64,000 nucleotides of DNA from Phycisphaerae bacterium (GTDB lineage Bacteria; Planctomycetota; Phycisphaerae; Phycisphaerales; SM1A02), in contig PAQL01000041.1 in assembly GCA_002709295.1 (NCBI GenBank), positions 1 through 64,000 of the forward strand, read 5' to 3'. The position numbers were made by a program, and so were the translations under genes. Positions 37,391-45,936 of this stretch are shown in pieces. Positions within the stretch are counted from its first letter, which is position 1. Every line of letters begins with the position of its first letter. Under the pieces are notes generated by a model, which did no database searches, was not told where the DNA came from, and saw only the letters and a list, made by a program, of their open reading frames with translations.

Positions 37391-38767
37391 TCAGGGTCCG
37401 GGTTCCGGTCGAACCACGATCGCGGGATCCCAGAGCGGCTCGGGCACCTCGAGCACCGGTCTGGCCCCCGAGGTGATCACGGCATCCAGATCGGCGGCCT
37501 CCCGGCGAAGCCTCTCGACCACTTCGAGATGCTCCTTCGCCAGGTTCCACTTCTCCGCGACGTCCACCTCGAGATCGTGCAGCGATCCCGACTCCAGCAT
37601 CAGCTTCCACCGTCCCTGACGGATGCCGGCCAGCCTGCCGTGAGCGGTGTAGTAGAGGAAGGCCTCGGTCGGGGAGGTGGCATCCCTCTCGCCTCCGAGC
37701 AAGGCAGTGATGTCGTGTCCGTCGATCGTGCGTTCCGAGTCGAGCTCCACCCCGGTCCAGGCCCCGATGGTGGGCAGCAGGTCCATGGACGTCGCGACCT
37801 CCCGGACCACGAGCCCCGCGGGAATCCCCTCTGGATGCCGGATCAGACACGGAACCCGTTGTCCCCCCTCCTTGTTGCCCCCCTTGCCTCCGGCGAGCGG
37901 CCCCGCCGAACCGCCGTCCTGCTTGTAGGGCAGCCATGGGCCGTTGTCGGTCGCGAAGATCACGATGGTGTCATCGAGGATGCCGTGGCGTTCGAGGGCC
38001 GCGAGGATCTCCCCCATGCTCCAGTCGATCTCCTCGATCACGTCGCCGTAGAGACCTCGCCGACTGGTGCCCTCGAAGTCCTCGGAGGCGTAGAGCGGAA
38101 TGTGAGGCATCGCATGCGGGACGTAGGCGAAGAACGGCCGATGGGCGTTGGCCTCTATGAAGTCGACCGTGGCCTCGGTGCACCGTCGGGTGAGCAGTCG
38201 CTGGTCGGGTTCCCACTCGACGATCTCCTTGTCGTGGAGGAACGGCAGGCTGTGTGTGTACTTGTTGCCCTCGGGTCGATGGAACTGCGACATGTCGTTG
38301 GAATACGGGATGCCGACGAAGACGTCGAAGCCCTGATCGGTGGGCAGGAGGCCGTCCCGATGACCCAGGTGCCACTTGCCGAAACAACCCGTCGCGTAGC
38401 CCTTCCGAGAGAGGACATCCGCGATGGTGTCCTCGTCGGGATGAAGTCCGTGGGCGTAGGTCGGAAAGATGACGTGTTCGTGCATGCCGACCCGCTTGGG
38501 GTAGCAACCGGTCAGGAGCGCCGCACGAGAGGGTGAACAGACGGGCGAGGGGACGTAGAACTGGGTCAGCCGGGCTCCCTCGGCCGCCAGCCGGTCGATG
38601 TTGGGGGTCCGGATCGTCGGATGCCCGTAGCAGCCCAGGTCCCCGTAGCCCTGATCGTCGGTGAACATGATCACGACGTTGGGAGGCCGGCCCGGCGATT
38701 CGACCGGCGGCTCCATCGGGACCGGAGCGAGGGACACGGCGAGGATGGCGGCAAAGGCGGGATTCAT
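37391..38767 (-). CDS. Secreted sulfatase (formylglycine type)
   Basis: 458 residues with a short signal-like start (about 1-14). Metal-site VVIMFTDDQGYGDLG, CSPSR with Cys77 as the formylglycine site, GKWHLGHRDG, and FATDNGPW are present. It should desulfate an extracellular sugar ester. Its gene is convergent with the ABC permease and divergent from the sugar-binding protein, which suggests that the released sugar is imported by this transporter; this is inferred. It is similar in layout to the sulfatase at 30061-31515 but clearly a different gene. Confidence 0.93.
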   Translation of the reverse strand: MNPAFAAILAVSLAPVPMEPPVESPGRPPNVVIMFTDDQGYGDLGCYGHPTIRTPNIDRLAAEGARLTQFYVPSPVCSPSRAALLTGCYPKRVGMHEHVIFPTYAHGLHPDEDTIADVLSRKGYATGCFGKWHLGHRDGLLPTDQGFDVFVGIPYSNDMSQFHRPEGNKYTHSLPFLHDKEIVEWEPDQRLLTRRCTEATVDFIEANAHRPFFAYVPHAMPHIPLYASEDFEGTSRRGLYGDVIEEIDWSMGEILAALERHGILDDTIVIFATDNGPWLPYKQDGGSAGPLAGGKGGNKEGGQRVPCLIRHPEGIPAGLVVREVATSMDLLPTIGAWTGVELDSERTIDGHDITALLGGERDATSPTEAFLYYTAHGRLAGIRQGRWKLMLESGSLHDLEVDVAEKWNLAKEHLEVVERLRREAADLDAVITSGARPVLEVPEPLWDPAIVVRPEPGP

Positions 38768-38870
38768 GCCTTCACGCTAGCACGGCCGGAGGCTGGAAAT
38801 CGGTAGCATGCCCTTCCCGGCCCTCCGCCGGCCCCCATCAAGGAACCAGACCAGAGACAGGAGACCGTCG

Positions 38871-39869
38871 ATGAATCTCGTCCGCCGACTCGCCCTCGCG
38901 ACCATCGCAGCCACCGCCTTCCTCGGCTGCTCGTCCTCCGACGCCCCGACCACGACCGCCGAGACCGGGACCAGCACCGCCCCCGCCAGGCCCGTGCGGA
39001 TCGGCGTGAGCATCCCCGCCGCCGACCATGGATGGACCGCCGGCGTCGTCTGGTGGGCCAAGCAGGCCATGGACCTGCACCCCGAGGTCGAGTGGGTCTT
39101 TCAGACCGCCGAAACGCCATCCAAGCAGATCCAGGACATCGAGAACATGATGACCCGAGGGGTCGACGGGCTCGTCATCCTCTGCACCGAGAGCGCCCCC
39201 CTGACCCCGGTCGCCAAGCAGGCCCACGAGAAGGGCATCCTGATCGTGAACGTCGACCGAGGCTTCCTCGAGCCCGTCGCCGACATCTTCCTCGAGGGCG
39301 ACAACGCGTCCTTCGGCCGCAAGAGCGCCGAGTTCATGGTCGATCGACTCGGCGGCGAAGGCAGGATCGTGATCCTCGAAGGCATCCCCTGCACCGTGAA
39401 CACCGCTCGGGTGGAGGCCGCCCGGGAGGTCTTCGACATGCATCCCGGCATCGAGATCGTCGGCCAGGATTCCGGCATGTGGAACCGTGCCACCTCGCTC
39501 AACGTGATGCAGAACATCCTCGTCAAGGCCCCCAGGATCGATGCGGTCTGGGCGAGCGACGACGACATGGCCCTCGGAGCCGAGCAGGCGATCGTCGAGG
39601 CCGGCCGCGAGAAGGAGATGTGGATCCTCGGCGGTGCGGGCATGAAGGACATCGTCAAGCGGGTCATGGACAAGGACCCCATGTTCCCCGCGGACATCAC
39701 CTATCCCCCGTCGATGATCGCCACCGGCATCCAGCTCGCGACCAGCGTCCTCGAGGACGGAGACCGCGAGAAGGTCATGCAGTTCATGCCCCAGCACCTG
39801 ATGATCGACGTCGAACTGATCCTGCCCGAGAATGCCGAGAAGTACTACTTCCCCGACAGCGTCTTCTGA
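38871..39869 (+). CDS. Sugar-binding lipoprotein of the ABC importer
   Basis: 332 residues from the ATG at 38871, with GACAGGAG upstream. A lipobox (TAFLGC, Cys20) marks a lipoprotein. The mature part is a periplasmic binding protein of the ribose/LacI-like type: RIGVSIPAADHGWTAGVVWW, then the repeated NVDRGF and WASDDDMALGAEQAI regions that line the sugar site. It delivers ligand to the ATPase/permease pair at 34836-37363. The gene follows the opposing sulfatase across 103 bases and is followed by a strong hairpin. Confidence 0.93.
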   Translation: MNLVRRLALATIAATAFLGCSSSDAPTTTAETGTSTAPARPVRIGVSIPAADHGWTAGVVWWAKQAMDLHPEVEWVFQTAETPSKQIQDIENMMTRGVDGLVILCTESAPLTPVAKQAHEKGILIVNVDRGFLEPVADIFLEGDNASFGRKSAEFMVDRLGGEGRIVILEGIPCTVNTARVEAAREVFDMHPGIEIVGQDSGMWNRATSLNVMQNILVKAPRIDAVWASDDDMALGAEQAIVEAGREKEMWILGGAGMKDIVKRVMDKDPMFPADITYPPSMIATGIQLATSVLEDGDREKVMQFMPQHLMIDVELILPENAEKYYFPDSVF

Positions 39870-39897
39870 GCCCCGGGATCGAACCCGACAACCGTCC

Positions 39898-39935
39898 ACG
39901 ACCCGGTCGCAGCTCCCTGCGACCGGGTCGTTTCG
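39898..39935 (+). terminator. Intrinsic terminator after the sugar-binding protein gene
   Basis: A perfect 15-pair stem (39898-39912 and 39917-39931) with a 4-base loop, followed by TTTCG on the plus strand. It is 28 bases after the stop codon. Confidence 0.8.
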
Positions 39936-39967
39936 CATGGACTTCCGCGCGGGATTAGAGTCCGGGC

Positions 39968-40471
39968 ATGGCGAGCTTCGGCGGCATCTTCCAGAAGAAG
40001 TCCCAGCGACCCCGGGTCCGACCGGCGCGGACCGGACTCGACAACGTGCTGTGGTTCGCGGCGATCGCGATCGGCATCACCCTGCTGGTCTACGGCCTGA
40101 CGACGTATCCGAAGCTTCCCGCCACCATCCCGGGCAGGAACGGACCGGAGCCATCCTGGACGGTTCTGATCATGCCCTGCTTCGGCAGCGTGCTGGTCGG
40201 CGTGATGCTGCTGCTCCAGCGCTGGCCCTGGATGTCGAACACCGTGGTGGCGATCACCGAGGAGAACGCGGAGATCCAGTATCGACTGGTCAACCGTCTC
40301 CTGAGCGTCGTCTCCATCGAGATCGGCCTCATCTTCCTGCTGGTCACCTGGGACATGGTCGGACGGGCCAACGGGAATCCCACCGTGACCCCCCTGGTCT
40401 TCGTGATCACGACGATGTCCTGGCTGCCGGTCCTGGGCTGGTACTTCTTGGCGTCGTTCCGACACGCCTGA
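39968..40471 (+). CDS. Small membrane protein with DUF1648-like segment
   Basis: 167 residues with about four hydrophobic segments (near 21-43, 62-80, 104-125 and 138-158). The stretch YPKLPATIPGRNG between the first two resembles the DUF1648 motif. The N-terminus is Lys/Arg-rich and cytoplasmic. Function is unknown. It is convergent with pheS. Confidence 0.72.
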   Translation: MASFGGIFQKKSQRPRVRPARTGLDNVLWFAAIAIGITLLVYGLTTYPKLPATIPGRNGPEPSWTVLIMPCFGSVLVGVMLLLQRWPWMSNTVVAITEENAEIQYRLVNRLLSVVSIEIGLIFLLVTWDMVGRANGNPTVTPLVFVITTMSWLPVLGWYFLASFRHA

Positions 40472-40475
40472 GCGG

Positions 40476-40491
40476 AGCCGGAAGTCCGGCT
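40476..40491. terminator. Short hairpin between convergent genes
   Basis: AGCCGG and CCGGCT pair around a 4-base loop in the 34-base gap between the DUF1648-like gene and pheS. It lacks a T tract; a bidirectional terminator role is possible but weak. Confidence 0.3.
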
Positions 40492-40505
40492 GGCCCAACC
40501 CGGCT

Positions 40506-41501
40506 CTAGAACTGATCGAGGAAGCGGACGTCGTTCTCGTAGAGCCAGCGGATGTCGCTGATCCCGTACTTCCGCATCGCGATCCGCTCGATGCCGAGAC
40601 CGAAGGCGAAACCGGTGTACTCCTCGGGGTCGACGTCGACCGCCTGAAGCACGTTGGGATCGACCATCCCGCAGCCACCGATCTCGACCCACTGCCACTC
40701 CCCCTTGATCTTCATCTTCATGTCCACCTCGGCGCTCGGCTCGGTGAACGGGAAGAAGCTGGGGCGCATCCGCACCTCGGCCTCCGGACCGAAGTAGGCG
40801 CGGGCGAACTGGAAGAGCGTGGTCTTGAGATCCACCATCGTGATTCCACGATCGACGCAGAGTCCCTCGACCTGGTGGAACATCGAGTAGTGGGTCGCAT
40901 CGTGGGTGTCGGGTCGATAGACCCGCCCGCAGGCGATGATCCTGACCGGAGGCTTCTCGTTCTCGAGGGTCCTGATCTGCACCGTCGAGGTCTGGGTGCG
41001 GAGCAGGGTCCGACTGCCCTCCTGCTCGCCCATGTAGAAGTTGTCGATCGGATCGCGGGCCGGATGACCGGCGGGGATGTTGAGGGCGGTGAAGTTGTGC
41101 CACTCGTCCTCGACCTCGGGGCCCGAGGCGGTGGTGAACCCCATCCGACCGAAGATGTCGACGATCTCGTCGATGGTCCGGCCCAGCACGTGCCGGCGTC
41201 CGGAAGGCAGCGTGGTTCCCGGCTGGGTGACGTCGATCCCGGGTCCGTCGTCCGCGGCACCGGCGAGCTCGCCCTGCCGCGACTCGAAACCGCTCTCGAG
41301 GGCGACCTTCACCTCGTTCAGTCGCTTGCCGACCGCGGGCTTGTCCTCCCGGGAGACGTCCTTCAGCTTCGGCATCAGGCCCTTGAGCCGCCCCTTGGAG
41401 CCGAGGTAGGCGATCCGCCAGGCCTCGAGCGCCTCCGGATCACTCGCTCGGGCGAGTTCCTCGAGAGCGGTCGATTGAAGTTCTTCAAGGTCGGCAAGCA
41501 T
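40506..41501 (-). CDS. pheS: Phenylalanyl-tRNA synthetase alpha subunit
   Basis: 331 residues from the ATG at 41501. It charges tRNA-Phe in complex with PheT, which is not in the window. A helical N-terminal arm (about 1-85) precedes the class II core, with motif 2 HQVEGLCVDRG-like region near residue 195 and motif 3 GFAFGLGIERIAMRKYG near the C-terminus. Length matches the family. It follows rplQ but lies beyond a terminator, so it may have its own promoter. Confidence 0.96.
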   Translation of the reverse strand: MLADLEELQSTALEELARASDPEALEAWRIAYLGSKGRLKGLMPKLKDVSREDKPAVGKRLNEVKVALESGFESRQGELAGAADDGPGIDVTQPGTTLPSGRRHVLGRTIDEIVDIFGRMGFTTASGPEVEDEWHNFTALNIPAGHPARDPIDNFYMGEQEGSRTLLRTQTSTVQIRTLENEKPPVRIIACGRVYRPDTHDATHYSMFHQVEGLCVDRGITMVDLKTTLFQFARAYFGPEAEVRMRPSFFPFTEPSAEVDMKMKIKGEWQWVEIGGCGMVDPNVLQAVDVDPEEYTGFAFGLGIERIAMRKYGISDIRWLYENDVRFLDQF

Positions 41502-41557
41502 GGCGATCAGTGTATTCGGGTGGCGGCTCGATCGCGGGTGGATGAGGATGGAGGCAT

Positions 41558-41592
41558 GGAAACGGCCCCGATCCGTTCGGACCGGGGCCGTG
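41558..41592 (-). terminator. Intrinsic terminator at the end of the ribosomal operon
   Basis: A GC-rich stem on the minus strand (outer arms 41583-41591 and 41562-41570, inner pairs continuing with one mismatch) is followed by TTTCC. It lies 25 bases after the rplQ stop codon and before pheS. Confidence 0.75.
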
Positions 41593-41616
41593 GGATTCGC
41601 AGGGACACGGCGACGA

Positions 41617-42336
41617 TCAGCCGTCGCCTTCGGTCTTCTCCTCCTCGGACTCCGGAGCCTCCTCGGCTGCAGGAGTCTCGGAGGACTCGGGAGCCTCGGC
41701 GGCCGGCTCCTCGGTCTCCTCGGCCGGAGCCTCCTCCTCCGCCACCGCGGAGGCGGCAGGGGCGAACGACTCGGCCAGCTTGGCCGCGTAGGCGGTCCGC
41801 TTGTCGGCCTGGGCACGGCGGCTGCTGGTGCCACCACCGACCTGGGGGCCGTCCTCCTGCCCCACGAGCTGGAGCATGACGAGATCGGTCCCGTCGCCGA
41901 GGCGATGCTTGTCGAGCTTCACGATGCGGGTGTACCCGCCGTCGCGACCCTCGAACATCGGGGCGACCCTGGTCATCAGGTGCTCGACCAGCCGAGGCGA
42001 CTTCTTGAGATCGCCGTAGCGGTTTCGCTTGATGTCCGCGGGATCCGGGACCTCGAAGAACGCATCACTCTTGCGTTCATCGGGGACCTGGGGGTCGTCC
42101 GACCAGGCGAAGAGATTGCGGTCGTTGATCTTCCGCTCGAGCTGACGCCGAGTGTGAAGAGACCTGTTCTTGGCGAGGGTGATGAGCTTTTCGGCAAAAC
42201 CCTGGACCAGCTTCGCCTTGGGCATCGTGGTCTCGATCTGGCCGTGCTCGAACAACCCGGCCGCGAGATTCCGCATCATCGCGGTGCGATGGGCGGAGGT
42301 CCGGTTGAGCTGCTTGCCGTAGATGCGGTGACGCAT
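41617..42336 (-). CDS. rplQ: 50S ribosomal protein L17 with acidic C-terminal tail
   Basis: 239 residues, about twice the usual 120-130. The L17 core opens with MRHRIYGKQLNRTSAHR and reaches to about residue 155, including an extra loop (about 75-105). The last about 65 residues are almost entirely Glu, Ala, Pro and Ser. L17 sits near the exit tunnel of the 50S subunit; the tail would extend away from it. It is the last gene of the operon, after rpoA. Confidence 0.95.
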   Translation of the reverse strand: MRHRIYGKQLNRTSAHRTAMMRNLAAGLFEHGQIETTMPKAKLVQGFAEKLITLAKNRSLHTRRQLERKINDRNLFAWSDDPQVPDERKSDAFFEVPDPADIKRNRYGDLKKSPRLVEHLMTRVAPMFEGRDGGYTRIVKLDKHRLGDGTDLVMLQLVGQEDGPQVGGGTSSRRAQADKRTAYAAKLAESFAPAASAVAEEEAPAEETEEPAAEAPESSETPAAEEAPESEEEKTEGDG

Positions 42337-42426
42337 TTCTGAATCCTTGGACCGACGGTCCGGAGGGGGTGAAGGTTCGAATCATGTCCCGGCGGGGTCG
42401 CCCCGCGAGAACGTAGAGCGGTTCGG

Positions 42427-43425
42427 TCAACCGATGCGGAATGCCTCGGGGACGGCCATGCCGAGCGAGAGGCCCATTTCCTCGAGCTTCTTCTCGATCT
42501 CGCGAAGCGAGGTACGACCAAAGGCACGAAGGGAGAGGAGCTCGTCCTCGGACTTCTGGACCAGTTCGGCGACGGTTCGGATCTGAGCGGACTCGAGGCA
42601 GTTGCTCGAGCGGACCGAGAGGTCCAGGTCCGCCATGGACTGCTGGAGCTTGCGATAGGTCTCCATGTCCTCCTCGGTGGTCTTCATGACCTCGCTGGAG
42701 ACCACGTCCTCGCCCGACTCGTCGTACATGACGAAGGGGTTGAGGTGCTTCCGGAGGATCTTGGCGCCTTCGACCATCGCCATCTCGGGGACGATCGTGC
42801 CGTTGGTCCAGATGTCCAGGACGAGCTTGTCGTAGTCGGTCCGCTGACCGACACGGGCGGACTCGGTGCGGAAGCGGACCCGGGTGACCGGCGAGAAGAT
42901 CGCGTCGATCGGAATCTCACCGATGACCTGATCCTCGTTGGTCTCGTAGTACTCGCTGGCAGGTCGGTAGCCCCGACCCCGCTCGACGGTGAGGGTGGCC
43001 TCGAAGTCGCGGGCCGCGGTGAGGGTGGCGATCACCAGCTCGGGGTTGTGGATGGTGATGGAGGGATCGCACTCGATCAGTTCCGCGGTGATGTCCCCCA
43101 TGCCCTCGGCGGAGAGCTTCATCTCCATCGGTCCGTCGCCCTGCATGCTGACCACGAGGTTCTTCATGTTCAGCAGGATGTCGGTGACGTCCTGGAGCAC
43201 GCCGTCCATCGTCTCGAAGGGATGGGAGACGCCCTGGATGCTCACCTTGGTGACCGCTGCGCCCTCGATGCTCGAGAGCAGGATCCGACGAAGGCTGTTG
43301 CCGATCGTGGTGCCGAAGCCTCGGACGAAGGGTTCCGCCGTGAAGCGACCGAAGGTGTCGGTGGCGCTCTTGGGGTCCTTGTCGACGCGGGCGGGAAGTT
43401 CGAGTCCTCTCCAACGAACCTGCAT
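42427..43425 (-). CDS. rpoA: RNA polymerase alpha subunit
   Basis: 332 residues from the ATG at 43425; a longer ORF upstream is non-coding. The N-terminal domain assembles the polymerase core (GTTIGNSLRRILLSSIEG, residues near 45-60). After a linker, the C-terminal domain has the two helix-hairpin-helix segments (SSNCLESAQIRTVAELV and LRAFGRTSLREIEKKL) that bind promoter UP elements and activators. It follows rpsK by about 130 bases; rpsD, often found here, is absent. Confidence 0.97.
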   Translation of the reverse strand: MQVRWRGLELPARVDKDPKSATDTFGRFTAEPFVRGFGTTIGNSLRRILLSSIEGAAVTKVSIQGVSHPFETMDGVLQDVTDILLNMKNLVVSMQGDGPMEMKLSAEGMGDITAELIECDPSITIHNPELVIATLTAARDFEATLTVERGRGYRPASEYYETNEDQVIGEIPIDAIFSPVTRVRFRTESARVGQRTDYDKLVLDIWTNGTIVPEMAMVEGAKILRKHLNPFVMYDESGEDVVSSEVMKTTEEDMETYRKLQQSMADLDLSVRSSNCLESAQIRTVAELVQKSEDELLSLRAFGRTSLREIEKKLEEMGLSLGMAVPEAFRIG

Positions 43426-43552
43426 GGCTCTGTATCCGTGATCCGGCGGTTTTCCTGATGAGGAAGCCCGTGTGTTCCCGAGTCGTGACCGCCCCCGCCG
43501 GGGTGGATGGTCGCGCTCGATCTGTCGACGCGGGCTGTACGAAGAGAGTCGG

Positions 43553-43927
43553 TCAGACGCGGCGCCGCTTGGGCGGCCGGCATCCATTGAACGGAATCGG
43601 CGTGTGGTCCTCGATCGCGGTGACCTTGAGGCCCGCGGCCTGGAGGGCGGTGACCGCCGACTCCCGACCCGGTCCGGGTCCCTTGACGTGGACTTCGAGC
43701 TCCCGCATCCCCATGCGGCGGACCTTGCCGCCGCACTTCTCGCTCGCACGGCTGGCGGCGAAGGGAGTGGACTTTCTCGAACCCTTGAATCCGACGGTCC
43801 CGGCGGAGTCGGCCGCAAGGGTCTCGCCGTTGAGATCGGTGATGGTCACGAGGGTGTTGTTGAAGGTCGCCTTGATGTGGGCGATGCCCTTGACAACATT
43901 GCGACGGATCTTCTTCTTGCTTGCCAT
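43553..43927 (-). CDS. rpsK: 30S ribosomal protein S11
   Basis: 124 residues, the usual size. The basic start [14 protein letters not shown], the core [12 protein letters not shown] and the end [18 protein letters not shown] are diagnostic. S11 forms part of the platform of the 30S subunit near the mRNA exit. It lies between rpsM and rpoA. Confidence 0.98.
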   Translation of the reverse strand: MASKKKIRRNVVKGIAHIKATFNNTLVTITDLNGETLAADSAGTVGFKGSRKSTPFAASRASEKCGGKVRRMGMRELEVHVKGPGPGRESAVTALQAAGLKVTAIEDHTPIPFNGCRPPKRRRV

Positions 43928-44075
43928 GGTCTCGAACCTCTATGCGGTTCCGGTCGCTTCGATGCGAACCGGTATGAATCTTCTGCGGATCGTCCTCCCA
44001 GCCCGGTCGCCCGGCCCGCGAGCCGCGGCTCGCCGTCGGCGGCGATGCGGACTCCGGCGGGGGCCGGTCGGTCGA

Positions 44076-44453
44076 TCAGCCCTTGATGCCCTTCTTGCCG
44101 GCGACGGTCTTCTTGCGGCCCTTCCTCGTGCGGGCGTTGCAACGAGTCCGCTGGCCACGCGCGGGAAGCCCGCGACGATGACGGTCACCCCGGTACGACC
44201 GGATGTCCTTGAGACGCTGGACGTCCTGGGAGACCTGGCGACGAAGGGCGCCCTCCACCACGTAGTTGGTGTCGAGAAGGGCGTTGATGGATGAGAGTTC
44301 CTGGTCGGACAGCTCAGTGGCCATCCGATCCGGATCGATCCCGGTCTGCTCGCAGATCTCCGCGGCGGTCCGGGGACCGATGCCGTGGATGTACTGCAGC
44401 GAGTAGAGGATCTTCTTGCGTTCGGGGATGTCTACGCCGGCGAGACGAGGCAT
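44076..44453 (-). CDS. rpsM: 30S ribosomal protein S13
   Basis: 125 residues. The opening MPRLAGVDIPERKKILYSL, the helix-two-turn-helix YIHGIGPRTAAEICEQTG and the basic tail GQRTRCNARTRKG are typical. S13 contacts the 50S subunit and P-site tRNA in the 30S head. It follows rpmJ by about 28 bases. Confidence 0.98.
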   Translation of the reverse strand: MPRLAGVDIPERKKILYSLQYIHGIGPRTAAEICEQTGIDPDRMATELSDQELSSINALLDTNYVVEGALRRQVSQDVQRLKDIRSYRGDRHRRGLPARGQRTRCNARTRKGRKKTVAGKKGIKG

Positions 44454-44481
44454 GCTTGGACTCCTGGGCGGTCTGCGGGCT

Positions 44482-44598
44482 TCAGCCCTGCCGCTGCTTG
44501 AGACGAGGGTTCTTCTTGTTGATCACGAACCGCTTTCCCTTGCGGATCACGATCTGACAGTCCTTGGTGCGTCGCTTGATGCTGCTGCGGACCTTCAT
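44482..44598 (-). CDS. rpmJ: 50S ribosomal protein L36, zinc-free form
   Basis: 38 residues, translated by hand from the ATG at 44598: [20 protein letters not shown] onward, ending RLKQRQG. Length is that of normal L36. Of the zinc ligands (three Cys and one His in the usual form) only Cys14 remains; the others are Thr, Asn and Arg or Lys. It thus belongs with zinc-independent L36 proteins, though without their C-terminal extension. It lies between infA and rpsM, the standard place. Confidence 0.94.
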   Translation of the reverse strand: MKVRSSIKRRTKDCQIVIRKGKRFVINKKNPRLKQRQG

Positions 44599-44663
44599 GG
44601 GAATCACCTGGGGGGTTGGGGGCCTTCACGGCCCGGCTGATACGACTTGACTGCGATGCGAAA

Positions 44664-44879
44664 CTAGTGGCGATACGTGATGCGACCCTTGGTGAGGTCG
44701 TAGGGGCTCAGTTCGACGGTGACCTTGTCTCCGGGGAGGATGCGGATGAAGAACTTCCGCATCTTGCCGCTGACGTAGGCGAGGAGCTCCTGACCGTTTT
44801 CCAGCCGCACCTTGAAGCGTGCGTCGGGCAGGGCTTCCACCACCTCGGCGTCCAGCGTGATCTTGTCCTCCTTGGGCAT
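44664..44879 (-). CDS. infA: Translation initiation factor IF-1
   Basis: 71 residues of one OB-fold: [45 protein letters not shown] at the end (positions about 43-70). IF-1 occupies the A site of the 30S subunit during initiation. It lies between map and rpmJ, the usual order in many bacteria. Confidence 0.97.
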   Translation of the reverse strand: MPKEDKITLDAEVVEALPDARFKVRLENGQELLAYVSGKMRKFFIRILPGDKVTVELSPYDLTKGRITYRH

Positions 44880-44945
44880 CCGGTCTCCGGTCCTGTCGAT
44901 TCGTTGATTGAAGTCGCGATGGTTCCGCGATCGGTGATGAAACGT

Positions 44946-45902
44946 TCAGTCTTCGATGACGGATCCGGCCAGTCCGGATCCGTGGTGATGATCCGCCGAA
45001 CACGCGAGGGACCGGGTCAGGACCCTGGCTCCGCGTCGTCCGACGGCGATGGTGTGTTCGGCATGAGCGGCGACGGCGCCGTCGAGGGTTCGGATCGACC
45101 AGCCGTCGGGATCGACGACCACCGGGGTTCCCGAAGCGGTCCCGTCCCCGCGAAGGGCCGGCCCGGAGATCGATCCCGCGTCGACCAGGGAAGGCTCGAT
45201 GGCGAGCACCATGCCGGGTCGGAGCGTGAAGTCGGAACGGCCTCGAAGACCGTCGGTCATGTGGCTGGGGACCGCGGGGGCTTCGTGAAGCTCGCGACCG
45301 ATGCCGTGGCCGGCGAAACCCTCCACCAGGCCGTAACCGGCTCCGATGGCGAGATCCTGCATCACCCGGGCGATGGAGCTCCAGCGGACCCCGGGGCGGA
45401 TCAGATCGATCGCGGTGTCCAGGAGATCCTCGACGGCATCGAGCAGACGCCGACGTCGTTCGTCGATCCGGCCCACCGGCACGGTGATCGCCGAGTCGGC
45501 GCACCAGCCCTCGAAACGGGCCGCCACGTCGATGCCGACGATCTGCCCGTCGAGAAGCACCTGATCGCCCGGAACCCCGTGCATCACCACGTCCTCGACG
45601 CTGACGCAGACCGCGGCGGGGAAGCGGGTCGCACCGAAAGTGTCGGGGTCGGGATCGGTCCCGAGGGCCAGGGGCTCGGCACCACGGTCCTCGAGCACCC
45701 GCTGGGCCGCCAGGGCGACCGAAGCCGTGGTCGTTCCGGGCTCACAGGCCTCGCTCGCCGCCCGGATGGCTTCGGCGACGATGCCGCCGGTCAGCCCGAT
45801 CGCATCGATCTCCTCCTTCGATCGCAGCGCGATCGACGTACCGCGTCCGTCGGTCGCGTGGCGACCGTTGGCGGTGACGGGATGGAGGTTCGAGCGGATC
45901 AT
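44946..45902 (-). CDS. map: Methionine aminopeptidase, type I
   Basis: 318 residues from the ATG at 45902, 34 bases after the secY stop; the longer ORF would run into secY. It removes the initiator Met from new proteins. Metal ligands are present in order: two Asp (VGIDVAARFEGWCADSAITV), His (GHGIGRELHEAP), Glu (LAIEPSL) and Glu (AHAEHTIAV). A C-terminal extension of about 30 residues, rich in His and Ser, follows the core. The cluster lacks adk, which often stands between secY and map. Confidence 0.95.
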   Translation of the reverse strand: MIRSNLHPVTANGRHATDGRGTSIALRSKEEIDAIGLTGGIVAEAIRAASEACEPGTTTASVALAAQRVLEDRGAEPLALGTDPDPDTFGATRFPAAVCVSVEDVVMHGVPGDQVLLDGQIVGIDVAARFEGWCADSAITVPVGRIDERRRRLLDAVEDLLDTAIDLIRPGVRWSSIARVMQDLAIGAGYGLVEGFAGHGIGRELHEAPAVPSHMTDGLRGRSDFTLRPGMVLAIEPSLVDAGSISGPALRGDGTASGTPVVVDPDGWSIRTLDGAVAAHAEHTIAVGRRGARVLTRSLACSADHHHGSGLAGSVIED

Positions 45903-45936
45903 CGGATGGTTCTGGGTCTGGTGGTTCGGGGGCCGG

